Shown in pieces: positions 24,479-32,946 of a stretch of 64,000 nt of DNA (positions are counted from its first letter, which is position 1; each line of letters starts with the position of its first letter). The stretch is from Anaerosomatales bacterium. Lineage in GTDB: Bacteria; Actinomycetota; Coriobacteriia; Anaerosomatales; SLCP01. A program made the position numbers and the translations under genes. The notes beneath the pieces were generated by a model. The model saw nothing but the letters and a program-made list of their open reading frames with translations, did not search any database and was not told the origin of the DNA. The stretch is taken from assembly GCA_029210645.1 (NCBI GenBank), contig JARGFT010000003.1:1-64000 (forward strand). Reading direction: 5' to 3'.

Positions 24479-25198
24479 GTGACCGCCGATACGACCCCTC
24501 CACGCCAGGATGTGAAGGCCGCTCTGCACGAATGCCGTCTGTGGCGTGGCGCCAGCGACGCAGCCATCGACGCGCTTGCATCGGCAGCGCGAGTCAAGGA
24601 GGTCCCCCGGGGGACGACACTGGTGACCGAGGGAGAACCCGCGGATCACTTCGGCGTCATGGTGACCGGCAAGGCGCGCGTCTTTCACCTCGGCGCCGAC
24701 GGTCGCCGGATCACCTTCGAGACGCTCTCAGCCGGAGACCCCGTCGCGGTGGTTGCGGCACTGGCGGGCGGGCGCTATCCGGCACACGCCGAGACCGTCA
24801 CCCCGGCGACTATCGCGTGGCTTCCCCGCGAGGCGCTGTTCGAGCTGATGGAGAGCGAGCCTACCGTCGCCCGCACCGTGATGACCAATCTCGCCAACCG
24901 CGTCGTAGGCCTGACGAGCGTGGTCCAGACGCTCGCGCTCGACGTGCCTGCGCGTCTGGCCCGCTATCTCTTCCAGCGAGCGCTGGCCGTGGGCACTCCA
25001 AGCTCACAAGGTCTCGAGGTCGACCTCGGGATGCCCAAGAGCGAGCTGGCAGCGGCACTCGGCACCGTACCGGAGACACTGTCCCGGGCGTTCGCGAAGT
25101 TGCGCGAGGACGACCTCGTGGAGGTCCACGGCAAACGGGTCACCGTTCTCGACGTCCGCAGGCTGGCAAGTCTCGGCAGCGGGTACTCCGAGGAGTAG
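24479..25198 (+). CDS. Crp/Fnr-family transcription regulator, HcpR/DNR-like by context
   Basis: A 239-aa regulator. The cyclic-nucleotide-binding fold spans about residues 15-130 (LVTEGEPADHFGVMVTGKARVF, then RRITFETLSAGDPVAVVAALAGGRYP), and a C-terminal winged helix has MPKSELAAALGTVPETLSRAFAKLREDDLVEV; the recognition helix TVPETLSRAF fits a TTGA-type site. There is no Fnr-type N-terminal cysteine cluster, so sensing is probably by heme or another ligand, as in DNR/HcpR. A GTG at 24479 behind AGGGA was chosen. Divergence from ygbA-hcp and the shared operator mark it as their regulator (inference). Confidence 0.85.
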   Translation: MTADTTPPRQDVKAALHECRLWRGASDAAIDALASAARVKEVPRGTTLVTEGEPADHFGVMVTGKARVFHLGADGRRITFETLSAGDPVAVVAALAGGRYPAHAETVTPATIAWLPREALFELMESEPTVARTVMTNLANRVVGLTSVVQTLALDVPARLARYLFQRALAVGTPSSQGLEVDLGMPKSELAAALGTVPETLSRAFAKLREDDLVEVHGKRVTVLDVRRLASLGSGYSEE

Positions 25199-25233
25199 TC
25201 GCCTTCGGCGGTCCTTCGCGGCGCAACTTGCGT

Positions 25234-26268
25234 CTACTCGCTGCGGCCGTCCGCCTCCCGCAGCCGCGCGTCGGCCTCGGTTGCCCGCGCACGCGCCTGG
25301 AAGTACGACTCCGTCGCCGCTCCCGCAAGCTTCTCGTACGCGGCTGCGATCGGCTCGGCGGGTGAGTCCGGCAACTCTCTGGCCTTCTCCGCGAGCTCCT
25401 TCTCGGCCTCGTTGAACCGGTCGCCGAGCGTGTTGGCCTCAGTGGGACGGTCTGCGAGGAAGGCCTCGTCGGCCTTCATGGATATCGCAAGCGTCGCTGC
25501 CTTCTCCTCGGCGTACTCGACGTACATCGACAGATCAGCCTCCGGGAATCCGGTCGCCGCTTCGCTGAACAGCTCGGAGGCCGCCTTGACCTTGTCGTTG
25601 GACTCCCGCGTCAGCTCGGCCGAGCGTGTCACGCTCTCTTGGGTGAGCTTGTTGTACTCCTCGACGGCACTTCTCGACAGGTCGTTTGCCTCCAGAATCA
25701 GCTCCCAGCCCCGCGTCGCCGGACCGAGCGCAGAAGCGGCCTTCCGGTTCGCATCGAGAATCGACTCGGCGTACTCGAGCATCTCAAGCCGTGCTCGTGC
25801 CGAGGACTGGAGCGCTCGTGCGTACGCGATCTCATCGTCAGGAAGATCCTCCAGGGACTCATCGATCAGAGCGAGCGCCTCCTCGAGCTCGTCGACTGCC
25901 CCGGGAACCGCGTCGGCGACCTCGACCGTGCGTGTGACCAACTCCGAGCTGATTTTGGAGCGTACGATCTCGTCGAGATCGAGCACGACCGCGTCGGCAC
26001 TCTCTACCAGAGCGGTGGCGTCCTCGAGTTTGTCGACCGCGGCTCGCTGGGCGGTGGTTGTTTCGTAGTACATCCAGCCCGCAATGGCCAGAGCGATCAG
26101 TGCGATGGCCGCCACCACGACCGCTACGGCCGTCAGGTCCCTGCGGGGTCCGCCCGGCGGCGGAGTCGGCGCCTGGGCGGTCGCAGGCGGCGCCACGACG
26201 GGCGGTGCTCCCCCTGATTCCGCAGGCTCGGGGGCGTGCTCGGGATCGGGCCGCGTGGTCTCGTCCAT
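25234..26268 (-). CDS. Single-pass membrane protein with long extracytoplasmic helical domain
   Basis: A 344-aa protein: a Pro/Ala-rich cytoplasmic N-terminus of ~40 residues, one transmembrane helix (AVAVVVAAIALIALAIAGWMYY), then about 280 residues rich in Ala, Glu, Leu and Asp that read as long alpha helices or coiled coils (e.g. GAVDELEEALALIDESLEDL). No catalytic motif is recognised. The ATG at 26268 follows GAGGAG. A sensor, scaffold or cell-wall role is conceivable but unsupported. It is divergent from pafB. Confidence 0.65.
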   Translation of the reverse strand: MDETTRPDPEHAPEPAESGGAPPVVAPPATAQAPTPPPGGPRRDLTAVAVVVAAIALIALAIAGWMYYETTTAQRAAVDKLEDATALVESADAVVLDLDEIVRSKISSELVTRTVEVADAVPGAVDELEEALALIDESLEDLPDDEIAYARALQSSARARLEMLEYAESILDANRKAASALGPATRGWELILEANDLSRSAVEEYNKLTQESVTRSAELTRESNDKVKAASELFSEAATGFPEADLSMYVEYAEEKAATLAISMKADEAFLADRPTEANTLGDRFNEAEKELAEKARELPDSPAEPIAAAYEKLAGAATESYFQARARATEADARLREADGRSE

Positions 26269-26299
26269 CGCTGCACTCCTCTCCGGTACGCCTGTTTGC

Positions 26300-26490
26300 T
26301 CAAGGTATAGCATACGTCCCCGAATCTCACCGGATCATGCTTCTCCACCACGGCAAGACCACATTGTTGGCATGTCTGTTGCTACCCAGTTGTGCGAGGT
26401 TGGCGACCCGCCCTCTCCTCCCCCCTCAGGGGCGGATCACGCCAGCTCAACGCAGACGAGGCGCGCCCCCCACGCGCCTCGTTTCCTTTT
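26300..26490 (+). ncRNA. Possible small RNA upstream of an orphan terminator
   Basis: The 295-nt gap between the helical membrane gene (minus) and pafB (plus) contains a strong plus-strand terminator at 26456-26490 with no plus-strand gene before it. A promoter-like TTGTTG-N17-TACCCA lies near 26373. A transcript would have a GACCCGCCC/GGGGCGG-type internal pairing. It does not match tRNA, 4.5S or tmRNA signatures I can recall. Existence and extent are inferred from the terminator only. Confidence 0.25.
26456..26490 (+). terminator. Rho-independent terminator with no annotated gene upstream
   Basis: ACGAGGCGCG-CCCCCCA-CGCGCCTCGT forms a perfect 10-bp stem, followed by TTTCCTTTT. The T-rich tract lies only on the plus side. 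It lies about 45 nt before the pafB -10 element TAGAAT (26533-26538). Confidence 0.75.
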
Positions 26491-26563
26491 CCGGAACATC
26501 GCGCGGCCCCTCTCCCCGCCTGCGTGCTGCGGTAGAATCGGAGTACCGATCAGGAGAGGACGC

Positions 26564-27529
26564 ATGGTCGACGCTGTCGAACGTCTGGTGAACCTGGCTC
26601 TCTTCCTTGCCGCCGCCCGCGGCCCGGCGAGCGCCGAACGGGTACGCGCGGAGGTCATCGGTTACCCCGAGGGCCAGGACGAATCCGCGTTCCTGCGCAT
26701 GTTCGAGCGAGATAAAGACGAGCTTCGTGGCCTGGGTCTGGTGATCGAGGCGACACCGGACGGTCGGTACCAGCTCGATGCCGAGCGAACTTTCGTCTCC
26801 GGGCTCGATCTGGCCGCGGAGGACGAGGCTGCGCTCAGGGCGGCCGCGGCCGTGCTCCTCGACGACCCCTCGTTCCCCTTCGCCGGCGACCTGCGCTACG
26901 CGCTGGCGAAGGTGTCGGGTACCACCGACGTCGACGTGCCCGCAGCGGCACACCTGGCCGACGAGCACCCCGAAGCGCAGGGAGAGACGGCGGCCACGCT
27001 CGCAACCTCCGCGGCGGCGCGCAAGCGCGTGACGTTCGTCTACACGAACACCACGGGGCAGTCTGCTCCCCACTCCGTGGAGCCTTACGGCCTCTTCCTG
27101 CACGCCGGACGCTGGTATCTCGTCGGCCGGGACACCGGTCGTGACGAGGTGCGTGTCTACGCCGTCGCGCGTATGGAGGATGTCACTCCCAACACCGCGC
27201 GTCCGCGCAGTGCAGACTTCGAACGGGCGGCGGACTTCGACGTGTCCGAGTACATCGGCCTGCCCTTCCAGTACGGTCCCGGTGAGGTGTTCGACGCGGT
27301 CGTGCGGTTCGCGCCACCGGTGACCTGGCGCGCACCCGCACTCACCGGTGGAGTGGGAGAGATGCGGTCCGGGGGGGACGGCCTGCTCTGGCACGTCACC
27401 GCCCGCGATGCGGCGGGCCTTGCGCGCTGGGTCATCGCACACGGACCGGGACTCGTGATCGAGTCCCCACCTGAGGCTGTGAATCTGGCGCGCTCGGGCC
27501 TCGCCGGGGTGGTGGACGAGCATGCCTAG
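26564..27529 (+). CDS. pafB: WYL-domain regulator, PafB-like
   Basis: A 321-aa protein with an N-terminal winged helix (MVDAVERLVNLALFLAAARG, then FLRMFERDKDELRGLGL) and a central WYL domain (KRVTFVYTNTTG, with WYLVGRDTGRDEVRVYAVARM near residue 185), followed by the C-terminal WCX extension. PafB with PafC forms the LexA-independent DNA-damage regulator of actinobacteria, sensing ssDNA through WYL. The ATG at 26564 follows AGGAGAGGA; the track start at 26084 lies in the divergent gene. A -10 TAGAAT lies 26 nt upstream. It overlaps pafC by 8 nt. Confidence 0.88.
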   Translation: MVDAVERLVNLALFLAAARGPASAERVRAEVIGYPEGQDESAFLRMFERDKDELRGLGLVIEATPDGRYQLDAERTFVSGLDLAAEDEAALRAAAAVLLDDPSFPFAGDLRYALAKVSGTTDVDVPAAAHLADEHPEAQGETAATLATSAAARKRVTFVYTNTTGQSAPHSVEPYGLFLHAGRWYLVGRDTGRDEVRVYAVARMEDVTPNTARPRSADFERAADFDVSEYIGLPFQYGPGEVFDAVVRFAPPVTWRAPALTGGVGEMRSGGDGLLWHVTARDAAGLARWVIAHGPGLVIESPPEAVNLARSGLAGVVDEHA

Positions 27530-28457
27530 GCCGTCATCGGCGGAGCAGGCCCGCAGGCTCCTCACGCTCATCGGGATGCTCGAGCCCGGGACCGAGGCAC
27601 CGCTCTCGGAGCTCGCCGGCACCCTGGGTGTGTCCGCCTCGCAGGTGGCCTCCGACCTCGAGATGCTCTCGATGTGCGGCATCGCCCCGTACTCGCCGGG
27701 AGATCTCGTCCCCCTCTACGTCGAAGGCGACAGGGTCACCGTCTACGGATCGATGCCCGCACTCGATCGCAGGGTTCGCCTCTCGGCCACCGAGGCACGG
27801 GCACTGGCCGCAGCCCTTCAGGCGGCCGGCAGGAACTCCGCCGATGCCCTCGTCAAGCGGCTGCTCCTCGCCGCCAGCGACGCCGCCGACCCGGGCGAGA
27901 TCGAACGCGTCATACGCACGGCCGCCGGTGCGGATCCCGGCATCCACGCCACGCTTTCGTGCGCGACCCGGCGCTCGGAGGCGGTTCGCATCACATATCA
28001 GGCCGGCGGTACCGAGACTCTCGCCGAACGGGTCATCGAACCGCGTGCGCTGCTCAATGAGCGTGGGGTCTGGTATGTCGACGCGTTCTGCCGCACAGCC
28101 GGAGCGATGCGCACCTTCCGGATCGACCGGGTGGCCGACGCGACGCCGACCGGCGAGCACTTCGAGCCGGGATCGGTCACCGTCCCGGGACGCGCGCTGC
28201 CCACGGAGGGGCTGCCACGCGCCGTTGTGCACCTGGCACCGGGTGTCGAGGTCCCGGAGCGCGAGTGGCCGGGGCTGCGCATCGTGTCCGAGGACGCCTC
28301 GGGCACGCTCATCGAGCTCCCGTATGCGGGCACGGAATGGATCGCCCGTCAGGTGGCATCCTTCCTCGGAGCCGCCCGCGTGCTCAAGCCCGCGGAGGTA
28401 CGCGAGAAGATCGCGCGACTCGCCGCCTCCGAACTCGGGGCCCTTACCGTCCGTTAG
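27522..28457 (+). CDS. pafC: WYL-domain regulator, PafC-like
   Basis: A 311-aa partner of the upstream gene: an N-terminal HTH (AEQARRLLTLIGMLEPG, then LGVSASQVASDLEMLSMCGI) and a WYL domain (EAVRITYQAGGTETLAERVIEP followed by GVWYVDAFCRTAGAMRTFRIDRV). Start overlaps pafB by 8 nt, so the two are translationally coupled and expected to heterodimerise. It converges on the DinG-type gene, overlapping its 3' end by 4 nt. The proteasome accessory gene pafA is absent here. Confidence 0.88.
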   Translation: MPRPSSAEQARRLLTLIGMLEPGTEAPLSELAGTLGVSASQVASDLEMLSMCGIAPYSPGDLVPLYVEGDRVTVYGSMPALDRRVRLSATEARALAAALQAAGRNSADALVKRLLLAASDAADPGEIERVIRTAAGADPGIHATLSCATRRSEAVRITYQAGGTETLAERVIEPRALLNERGVWYVDAFCRTAGAMRTFRIDRVADATPTGEHFEPGSVTVPGRALPTEGLPRAVVHLAPGVEVPEREWPGLRIVSEDASGTLIELPYAGTEWIARQVASFLGAARVLKPAEVREKIARLAASELGALTVR

Positions 28458-31348
28458 GCGCCAGCTCCGGGCCCAAAGCGGCGGGACACCTCCTCGATGA
28501 CCCGCTCGGAGTCGAGTCTCTCGACGTCATCGACCGGCAGCGCAGCCAGGAACGAGCGCCCGTAGCCCTTCACCAGCACGCGCGGATCGGCGATCACCAG
28601 ACATCCGCGGTCGGTCGAGGAACGGATGAGGCGACCGGCCGCCTGCTTGAGCTCGATCACCGCCTCGGGCAGGTAGAAGCGCTCCCATGCCGCCTTGCCG
28701 TAGCGCTCCTCCCGCTCGCGGGTGAGAGGGTCACGCACGTTACCGAAGGGCAGCTTCGGAACGACCACACACCGCAGCGTGTCGCCCCGGGCGTCGAAAC
28801 CCTCCCAGAATGACTTTGTCGCGAACAGCGAGATGCGTTCGTCGGCGAGGAACTCGTCGCGCAGACGTTTGGCGGAGACCCCTCTGCTCTGGACGAGGAG
28901 CCCGAGCCCCTCATTGGCCAGACGCGGCGCGAGTACGCGGTAGAGGTGGTCCATGTCCCGGCGGTTGGTGAACAGCGTGAGCACCGAACCGTTCATAGCG
29001 AGGTGGAGCTCGAAGAGCAGCGTCTCCAACCGGCCGAGGTACGCGCTCGCTCCCGGGACCAGAAGGTCGGTCGGGACGAACACCGCCATCTGGCGCTCGA
29101 AGTCGTAGGAGGAGGGCAGCCGCACGGCATTCCAGCGCGCCTCGCCGAGCCGGTCAAGACCCACTGCCGTCGCGAAGTGGGCGAAGTCGTCACCGGCGGC
29201 GATCGTTGCCGAGGTGAAGACTGCCGAGCGCACGCGGGGGAAAAAGTCCTCCGCTAGCGCTTCGCCCACGTCGAGGCGGGAGGCGGCGAGGCGGTCGGCG
29301 CGTCCCTGCGGTCGGCGGTCGACCGTGAGGTGGTAGACGTACTCACTCGCCTCTCCCTCGAGCACCGTGACGAGCGCGATGTGCTGGCTGGCGACTCTCG
29401 TGAGCAACCCCGCGAGGTCAGCTCGGACCTCTACCCCGCTCTGGCCGGCGGCTTCGAGGAGCGTGACCAGCCGTCTTCCGGCAGCAAGCATCGCCTCCAG
29501 GCGCATCGCGAGCGAGCGCCCCACGCGCGAGACCGTTCCCCACACGCTGCCGTCACGGATGGCGGCGTCGATGCGGACCTCACTCGTGTCGTACCCGGCG
29601 TCCTCTCCCTCGGCTCGCACGTCGTGTACGAACTCGAAGAGCGATGCGGCGAGCGTAGACCCCTCTGTCACGGCGCGCTCCATCTCGGCCAGTGCGGAGA
29701 TGAGCGCGGGCCGGTCGGCATCCGAGAAAGTCGAGGCCTGCTTGCGCAGCGTGTCGATGAGCCCGCTTCGTCCCCCTCCGAGCGCGCCGAGGACAACCGA
29801 GAGCTCGAGGCGCGAACACTCCATGGAGAGCTGCTTCCGTGCCTCGCTCTCGGCGGCGTGGGCCTCGTCCACGATCCAGTGCCGGATGGGCGGCAGGATG
29901 CCGCCATCGGCGACCACGTCGCGGAAGAGCAGCGCGTGGTTGGTCACGACCACATGTGCGGAGGAGGCGCGCCGCCTCGCCCCGTGGACGTAGCAGAGGT
30001 TCGGGTAGTAGCGACACCGCTTGCGCGTGCAGTCCGCGACCGAGGCCGTGACCTCACTCTTGAGCTCCCGGCGAAGGTGCACGTTTGCCGCCGCGAAGTC
30101 GCCCCACGTACTCTGCGCCACCCACGCCAGCAACGCCGCCACGGCGCCTGCGGTCTCGGGGTCCGCATCGTCGAGCGAGGCAGCGAGCCGGTCGAGTTTG
30201 CGCAGGCAGAGGTAGTGTTCGTAGCCTTTGAGGGCGACGAAGCGCAGCGGCTCGTCGAGCACCTGGCAGAGCGCGGGCAGCTCCCCGTAGACGAGCTGGT
30301 CCATGAGCGCGTTTGTCTTGGTGGCGATACCCACCCCGACACTGTTGAGCAGCGCGAACCTGGCCGCGGGGACGAGGTAGGCGAGCGACTTTCCCACGCC
30401 GGTCCCGGCTTCGACCGCCACGCACGTGCCGCCCGAGAAGGCCTCGGTGACCGCGCGGGCCATCTGGGCCTGCTCGCGGCGATGCTCGTAGCCCGGGTAC
30501 ATACGACCGGCGATACCGTCCGGGGAGAACTCGGCAGCGATCCTGTCCGGTTCCGGGCAGGCGCACTCGAGGTCGTCGGCGTCGGCAAGCGCCGCTGCCC
30601 GCTCCGTACCCGCACGGGCCCTGCGAGCGTCCGCGAGATCGAACGCGCTCGCACGGCCGCCGGCCGCGAGGTGGGTCAGCACCGTGCGCGCAGGCCACTT
30701 CGCGCCGGGAGCGAGAGCCGCAAGCCGGCCGAGGAGCGCCGGACCGAGATCGTCCAGGCCGCAGAGCACCGCGCGCCACACCGTACCGAGCGCCCGCACG
30801 TCATCGGGCGCGCGATGCGAGGGAGCCTCACCGCCGAACGCCTCGGCAAGATCTCGCAGCCGGTGGCTGGAGAGCCGGGGAAACGCGATAAGCGCGAGCT
30901 GCAGGGTGTCGATCCACTCACCCGGGAAGCGACCGCCTCCGGCAAGCCGCTCGAGAAACCCGCGATCGAACGGAGCATTGTGCGCTACCACGTCTCGCCC
31001 GTCGACGAAGGACGCCAGAGACGACGCGGCCGCGTCCGGCGCCGGGGCACCGGAGACCTCGTCATCGGTGATCCCGGTCAGCCGGACGATCTCGGGCGGG
31101 ATCGCGCAGCCGGGGTCGACGAGCGTGTGGAAGGTGTCGAGCACCTCGGGGCCTCGCATGGCCGCCGCCGCTATCTCGATCACGCGGTCGCGGGCCGGGT
31201 CGAATCCGGTCGTCTCGATGTCGACGATGACCACGTCTTCTTCGAAGCCGAAGACAGCGTCGCGGGCGCGCTCGATCGCTGCCGCATACGACGCGGCGAC
31301 GTCCGGGTCCGTGCCCGGAACGAGAAGGCCGGGAAGTCCTGCGCTCAT
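28454..31348 (-). CDS. dinG: DinG-type helicase fused to a DnaQ-like 3'-5' exonuclease
   Basis: A 964-aa protein. The N-terminal DEDDh exonuclease (about residues 35-200) has VIVDIETTGFDP, AHNAPFDRGFL and HRAPDDVRALG. The XPD-like superfamily 2 helicase has Walker A (EAGTGVGKSLAYLVP), an Fe-S cysteine set (CTRKRCRYYPNLC), DEAH (WIVDEAHAAE) and the final QAAGRLIRSSTDRG motif. It is likely to act in DNA repair or R-loop and fork processing. The length is typical of the fused Firmicutes-type DinG. GTG at 31351 and ATG at 31348 are adjacent; no clear SD. Confidence 0.92.
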   Translation of the reverse strand: MSAGLPGLLVPGTDPDVAASYAAAIERARDAVFGFEEDVVIVDIETTGFDPARDRVIEIAAAAMRGPEVLDTFHTLVDPGCAIPPEIVRLTGITDDEVSGAPAPDAAASSLASFVDGRDVVAHNAPFDRGFLERLAGGGRFPGEWIDTLQLALIAFPRLSSHRLRDLAEAFGGEAPSHRAPDDVRALGTVWRAVLCGLDDLGPALLGRLAALAPGAKWPARTVLTHLAAGGRASAFDLADARRARAGTERAAALADADDLECACPEPDRIAAEFSPDGIAGRMYPGYEHRREQAQMARAVTEAFSGGTCVAVEAGTGVGKSLAYLVPAARFALLNSVGVGIATKTNALMDQLVYGELPALCQVLDEPLRFVALKGYEHYLCLRKLDRLAASLDDADPETAGAVAALLAWVAQSTWGDFAAANVHLRRELKSEVTASVADCTRKRCRYYPNLCYVHGARRRASSAHVVVTNHALLFRDVVADGGILPPIRHWIVDEAHAAESEARKQLSMECSRLELSVVLGALGGGRSGLIDTLRKQASTFSDADRPALISALAEMERAVTEGSTLAASLFEFVHDVRAEGEDAGYDTSEVRIDAAIRDGSVWGTVSRVGRSLAMRLEAMLAAGRRLVTLLEAAGQSGVEVRADLAGLLTRVASQHIALVTVLEGEASEYVYHLTVDRRPQGRADRLAASRLDVGEALAEDFFPRVRSAVFTSATIAAGDDFAHFATAVGLDRLGEARWNAVRLPSSYDFERQMAVFVPTDLLVPGASAYLGRLETLLFELHLAMNGSVLTLFTNRRDMDHLYRVLAPRLANEGLGLLVQSRGVSAKRLRDEFLADERISLFATKSFWEGFDARGDTLRCVVVPKLPFGNVRDPLTREREERYGKAAWERFYLPEAVIELKQAAGRLIRSSTDRGCLVIADPRVLVKGYGRSFLAALPVDDVERLDSERVIEEVSRRFGPGAGA

Positions 31349-31429
31349 CACCGGACAAGACTAGCATGCCGCCCCGACAGGAGTCGGAGCGTGCCATGCG
31401 TGAGGTGCGGATCGTGGAGAAGCGGAACC

Positions 31430-31969
31430 CTACTGGGCGCCAGCCATCGTGCGCGACTTGACGCGCCACGTGCCGTCGTCAGCCTTGACGAAGGTCCACT
31501 CGTAACCGAAGGTCATGCCCTGCGCGACCTGCCATCCCACGATGGAGACGGTGTCGCCGCCCTCGACGGGCTCGTCCACAGAGAAGTCGCTGATGCCGTA
31601 GCCCTCGAGCGTCTGCTCGAAGGAGGCTGCGTCACCGTAGTACTGCTGCGAGGCGACCGGCAGCAGACCGTAGGCCGTCTCGTACTCCTTGGCGGCGCAT
31701 GCCTCGTAGTAGCCGGTCAGGTACTCCAGCGGCGTCTGTCCCTCGGGCACCGCAGGAGCAGTCGCCGGATCGAACTCGACTTCGGGCACCTGCGCACCCA
31801 TGCCCGTGGGTGCCTGGGCGACGGGATCGGTGCTGACGGGTGCGACCGATGCGGTCGGCGACGAGTTGGAGTTCTGCCAGACGAGGATGCCGATGACGGC
31901 GGCAAGCAGGACCGCGGCCACAGCGAGCAGGAGTGTGACCTGCTTCTGGCCGAGTGCGGACTGGGACAT
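31430..31969 (-). CDS. Membrane-anchored hypothetical with NTF2-like domain
   Basis: A 179-aa protein with an N-terminal transmembrane anchor (VTLLLAVAAVLLAAVIGILVW), a Ser/Pro-rich linker and a ~100-residue extracytoplasmic domain (LEYLTGYYEACAAKEYETAYGLLP ... YEWTFVKADDGTWRVKS). The pattern of a helix with a tyrosine-rich cup followed by strands resembles DUF4878/NTF2-like exported proteins. No enzyme motif. Start behind GAAGGAACGAAC. It is a lone gene, divergent from sdaAB. Confidence 0.6.
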   Translation of the reverse strand: MSQSALGQKQVTLLLAVAAVLLAAVIGILVWQNSNSSPTASVAPVSTDPVAQAPTGMGAQVPEVEFDPATAPAVPEGQTPLEYLTGYYEACAAKEYETAYGLLPVASQQYYGDAASFEQTLEGYGISDFSVDEPVEGGDTVSIVGWQVAQGMTFGYEWTFVKADDGTWRVKSRTMAGAQ

Positions 31970-32079
31970 GTTCGTTCCTTCCTTCGCGTGCCTGAACTAT
32001 GTGATCGCGCTGACCGATAGTACTGCCGGATGACCCGATGCACAAACGCCGTGGTGCTCCGACGGGGTATGATTAGCGA

Positions 32080-32751
32080 ATGGCACGCCAACGCAGCGTT
32101 TTCGACATCGTGGGGCCGGTCATGGTCGGCCCCTCTTCGAGCCACACCGCCGGGGCAGTCCGCCTCGGGCTGCTCGCGCGTGCGGTGTTTGGCAGCACAC
32201 CAACGTGCGCACGAATCGGCCTGCACGGGTCGTTTGCCTCAACCGGACGCGGCCACGGAACCGACCTGGCCCTGACCGCAGGCCTGCTCGGGTTTCCCCC
32301 CGACGACCTCTCGATCCGCGATGCCGAGCACCTCGCCGCAGATGCGGGACTCGAGATCAGCTTCGACGTCGTGGACCTGGGTCAGGTCCATCCCAACACC
32401 GCCTCTTTCGAGCTGTCAGGGCCCGACGCTCGCGCGACGCATCTTCAGGGCTCGTCGCTCGGCGGAGGCGACGTGATGATCACGCACATCGACTCGTACG
32501 ACGTCGAGGTCACCGGCGAGCTGCCGCTCCTGCTCGTAGCGCACCTCGATCGGCCCGGGGAGATCGCGGCCGTGACGGCAGTACTCGCGGAGGAGGGCGT
32601 GAACGTCGCAAGCATGCAGGTCTCGCGCGAGCGGCGCGGGGCCGGGGCGCTCATGCTCATAGAGACGGACGTGCCGGTGGGCACCGCCGCCCTCGATCGC
32701 ATCTCGTCGGCCTCCGGCATCACCGGCGTACGGGTCGTTCCCGCAGTCTAG
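32080..32751 (+). CDS. sdaAB: L-serine dehydratase, iron-sulfur-dependent, beta subunit
   Basis: A 223-aa subunit of the two-chain [4Fe-4S] serine deaminase that yields pyruvate and ammonia. The N-terminal domain begins SVFDIVGPVMVGPSSSHTAGAVRLG, with GSFASTGRGHGTD, and the C-terminus is an ACT domain (LVAHLDRPGEIAAVTAVLAEEGVNVASMQV) that may bind serine. The alpha subunit is 2.5 kb downstream on the same strand, with feoAB on the opposite strand between. It converges with the Cys-rich gene, overlapping by 4 nt. Confidence 0.96.
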   Translation: MARQRSVFDIVGPVMVGPSSSHTAGAVRLGLLARAVFGSTPTCARIGLHGSFASTGRGHGTDLALTAGLLGFPPDDLSIRDAEHLAADAGLEISFDVVDLGQVHPNTASFELSGPDARATHLQGSSLGGGDVMITHIDSYDVEVTGELPLLLVAHLDRPGEIAAVTAVLAEEGVNVASMQVSRERRGAGALMLIETDVPVGTAALDRISSASGITGVRVVPAV

Positions 32752-32945
32752 GACCTGCTCCCGGCATCGCCGGCGGTCCGCTGCGGGGCAGCCGCGGGAG
32801 ACCGGGCCGCCTTCGTCGAGCACCCGGTGGAGCGGCACGTGATACACCCTCCCGAGCACGACATCGCTTTCAGTGTGTTGCAGCGCGGACAGCGCAGCTC
32901 CTCGGCAACAAGCCCGCACACGGGGCACTCGCGCACGCCCGGCAT
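32748..32945 (-). CDS. Small Cys-rich protein of the feoAB operon
   Basis: A 65-aa protein with eight cysteines: CPVCG, CPRC, CSGGC, CITC and CRSTGC. The ATG at 32945 begins MPGVRECPVCGLVAEELRCP, just after the feoB stop, so it is the third gene of the operon. Similar short Cys-rich ribbons often follow feoB in anaerobes; they may act as FeoC-like or metal-sensing partners (inference). The C-terminal third is low complexity. Confidence 0.7.
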   Translation of the reverse strand: MPGVRECPVCGLVAEELRCPRCNTLKAMSCSGGCITCRSTGCSTKAARSPAAAPQRTAGDAGSRS

Positions 32946-32946
32946 G

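Noticed and set aside
26300-26455. tRNA, 4.5S RNA or tmRNA before the orphan terminator
   Set aside because: No T-arm, GGAA tetraloop helix or tmRNA tag-like reading frame could be found.
29330-32020. 896-aa plus-strand ORF
   Set aside because: It is antisense to the DinG-type gene and the following hypothetical; composition is Arg/Glu/His-rich with no known motif, as expected for a high-GC shadow frame.
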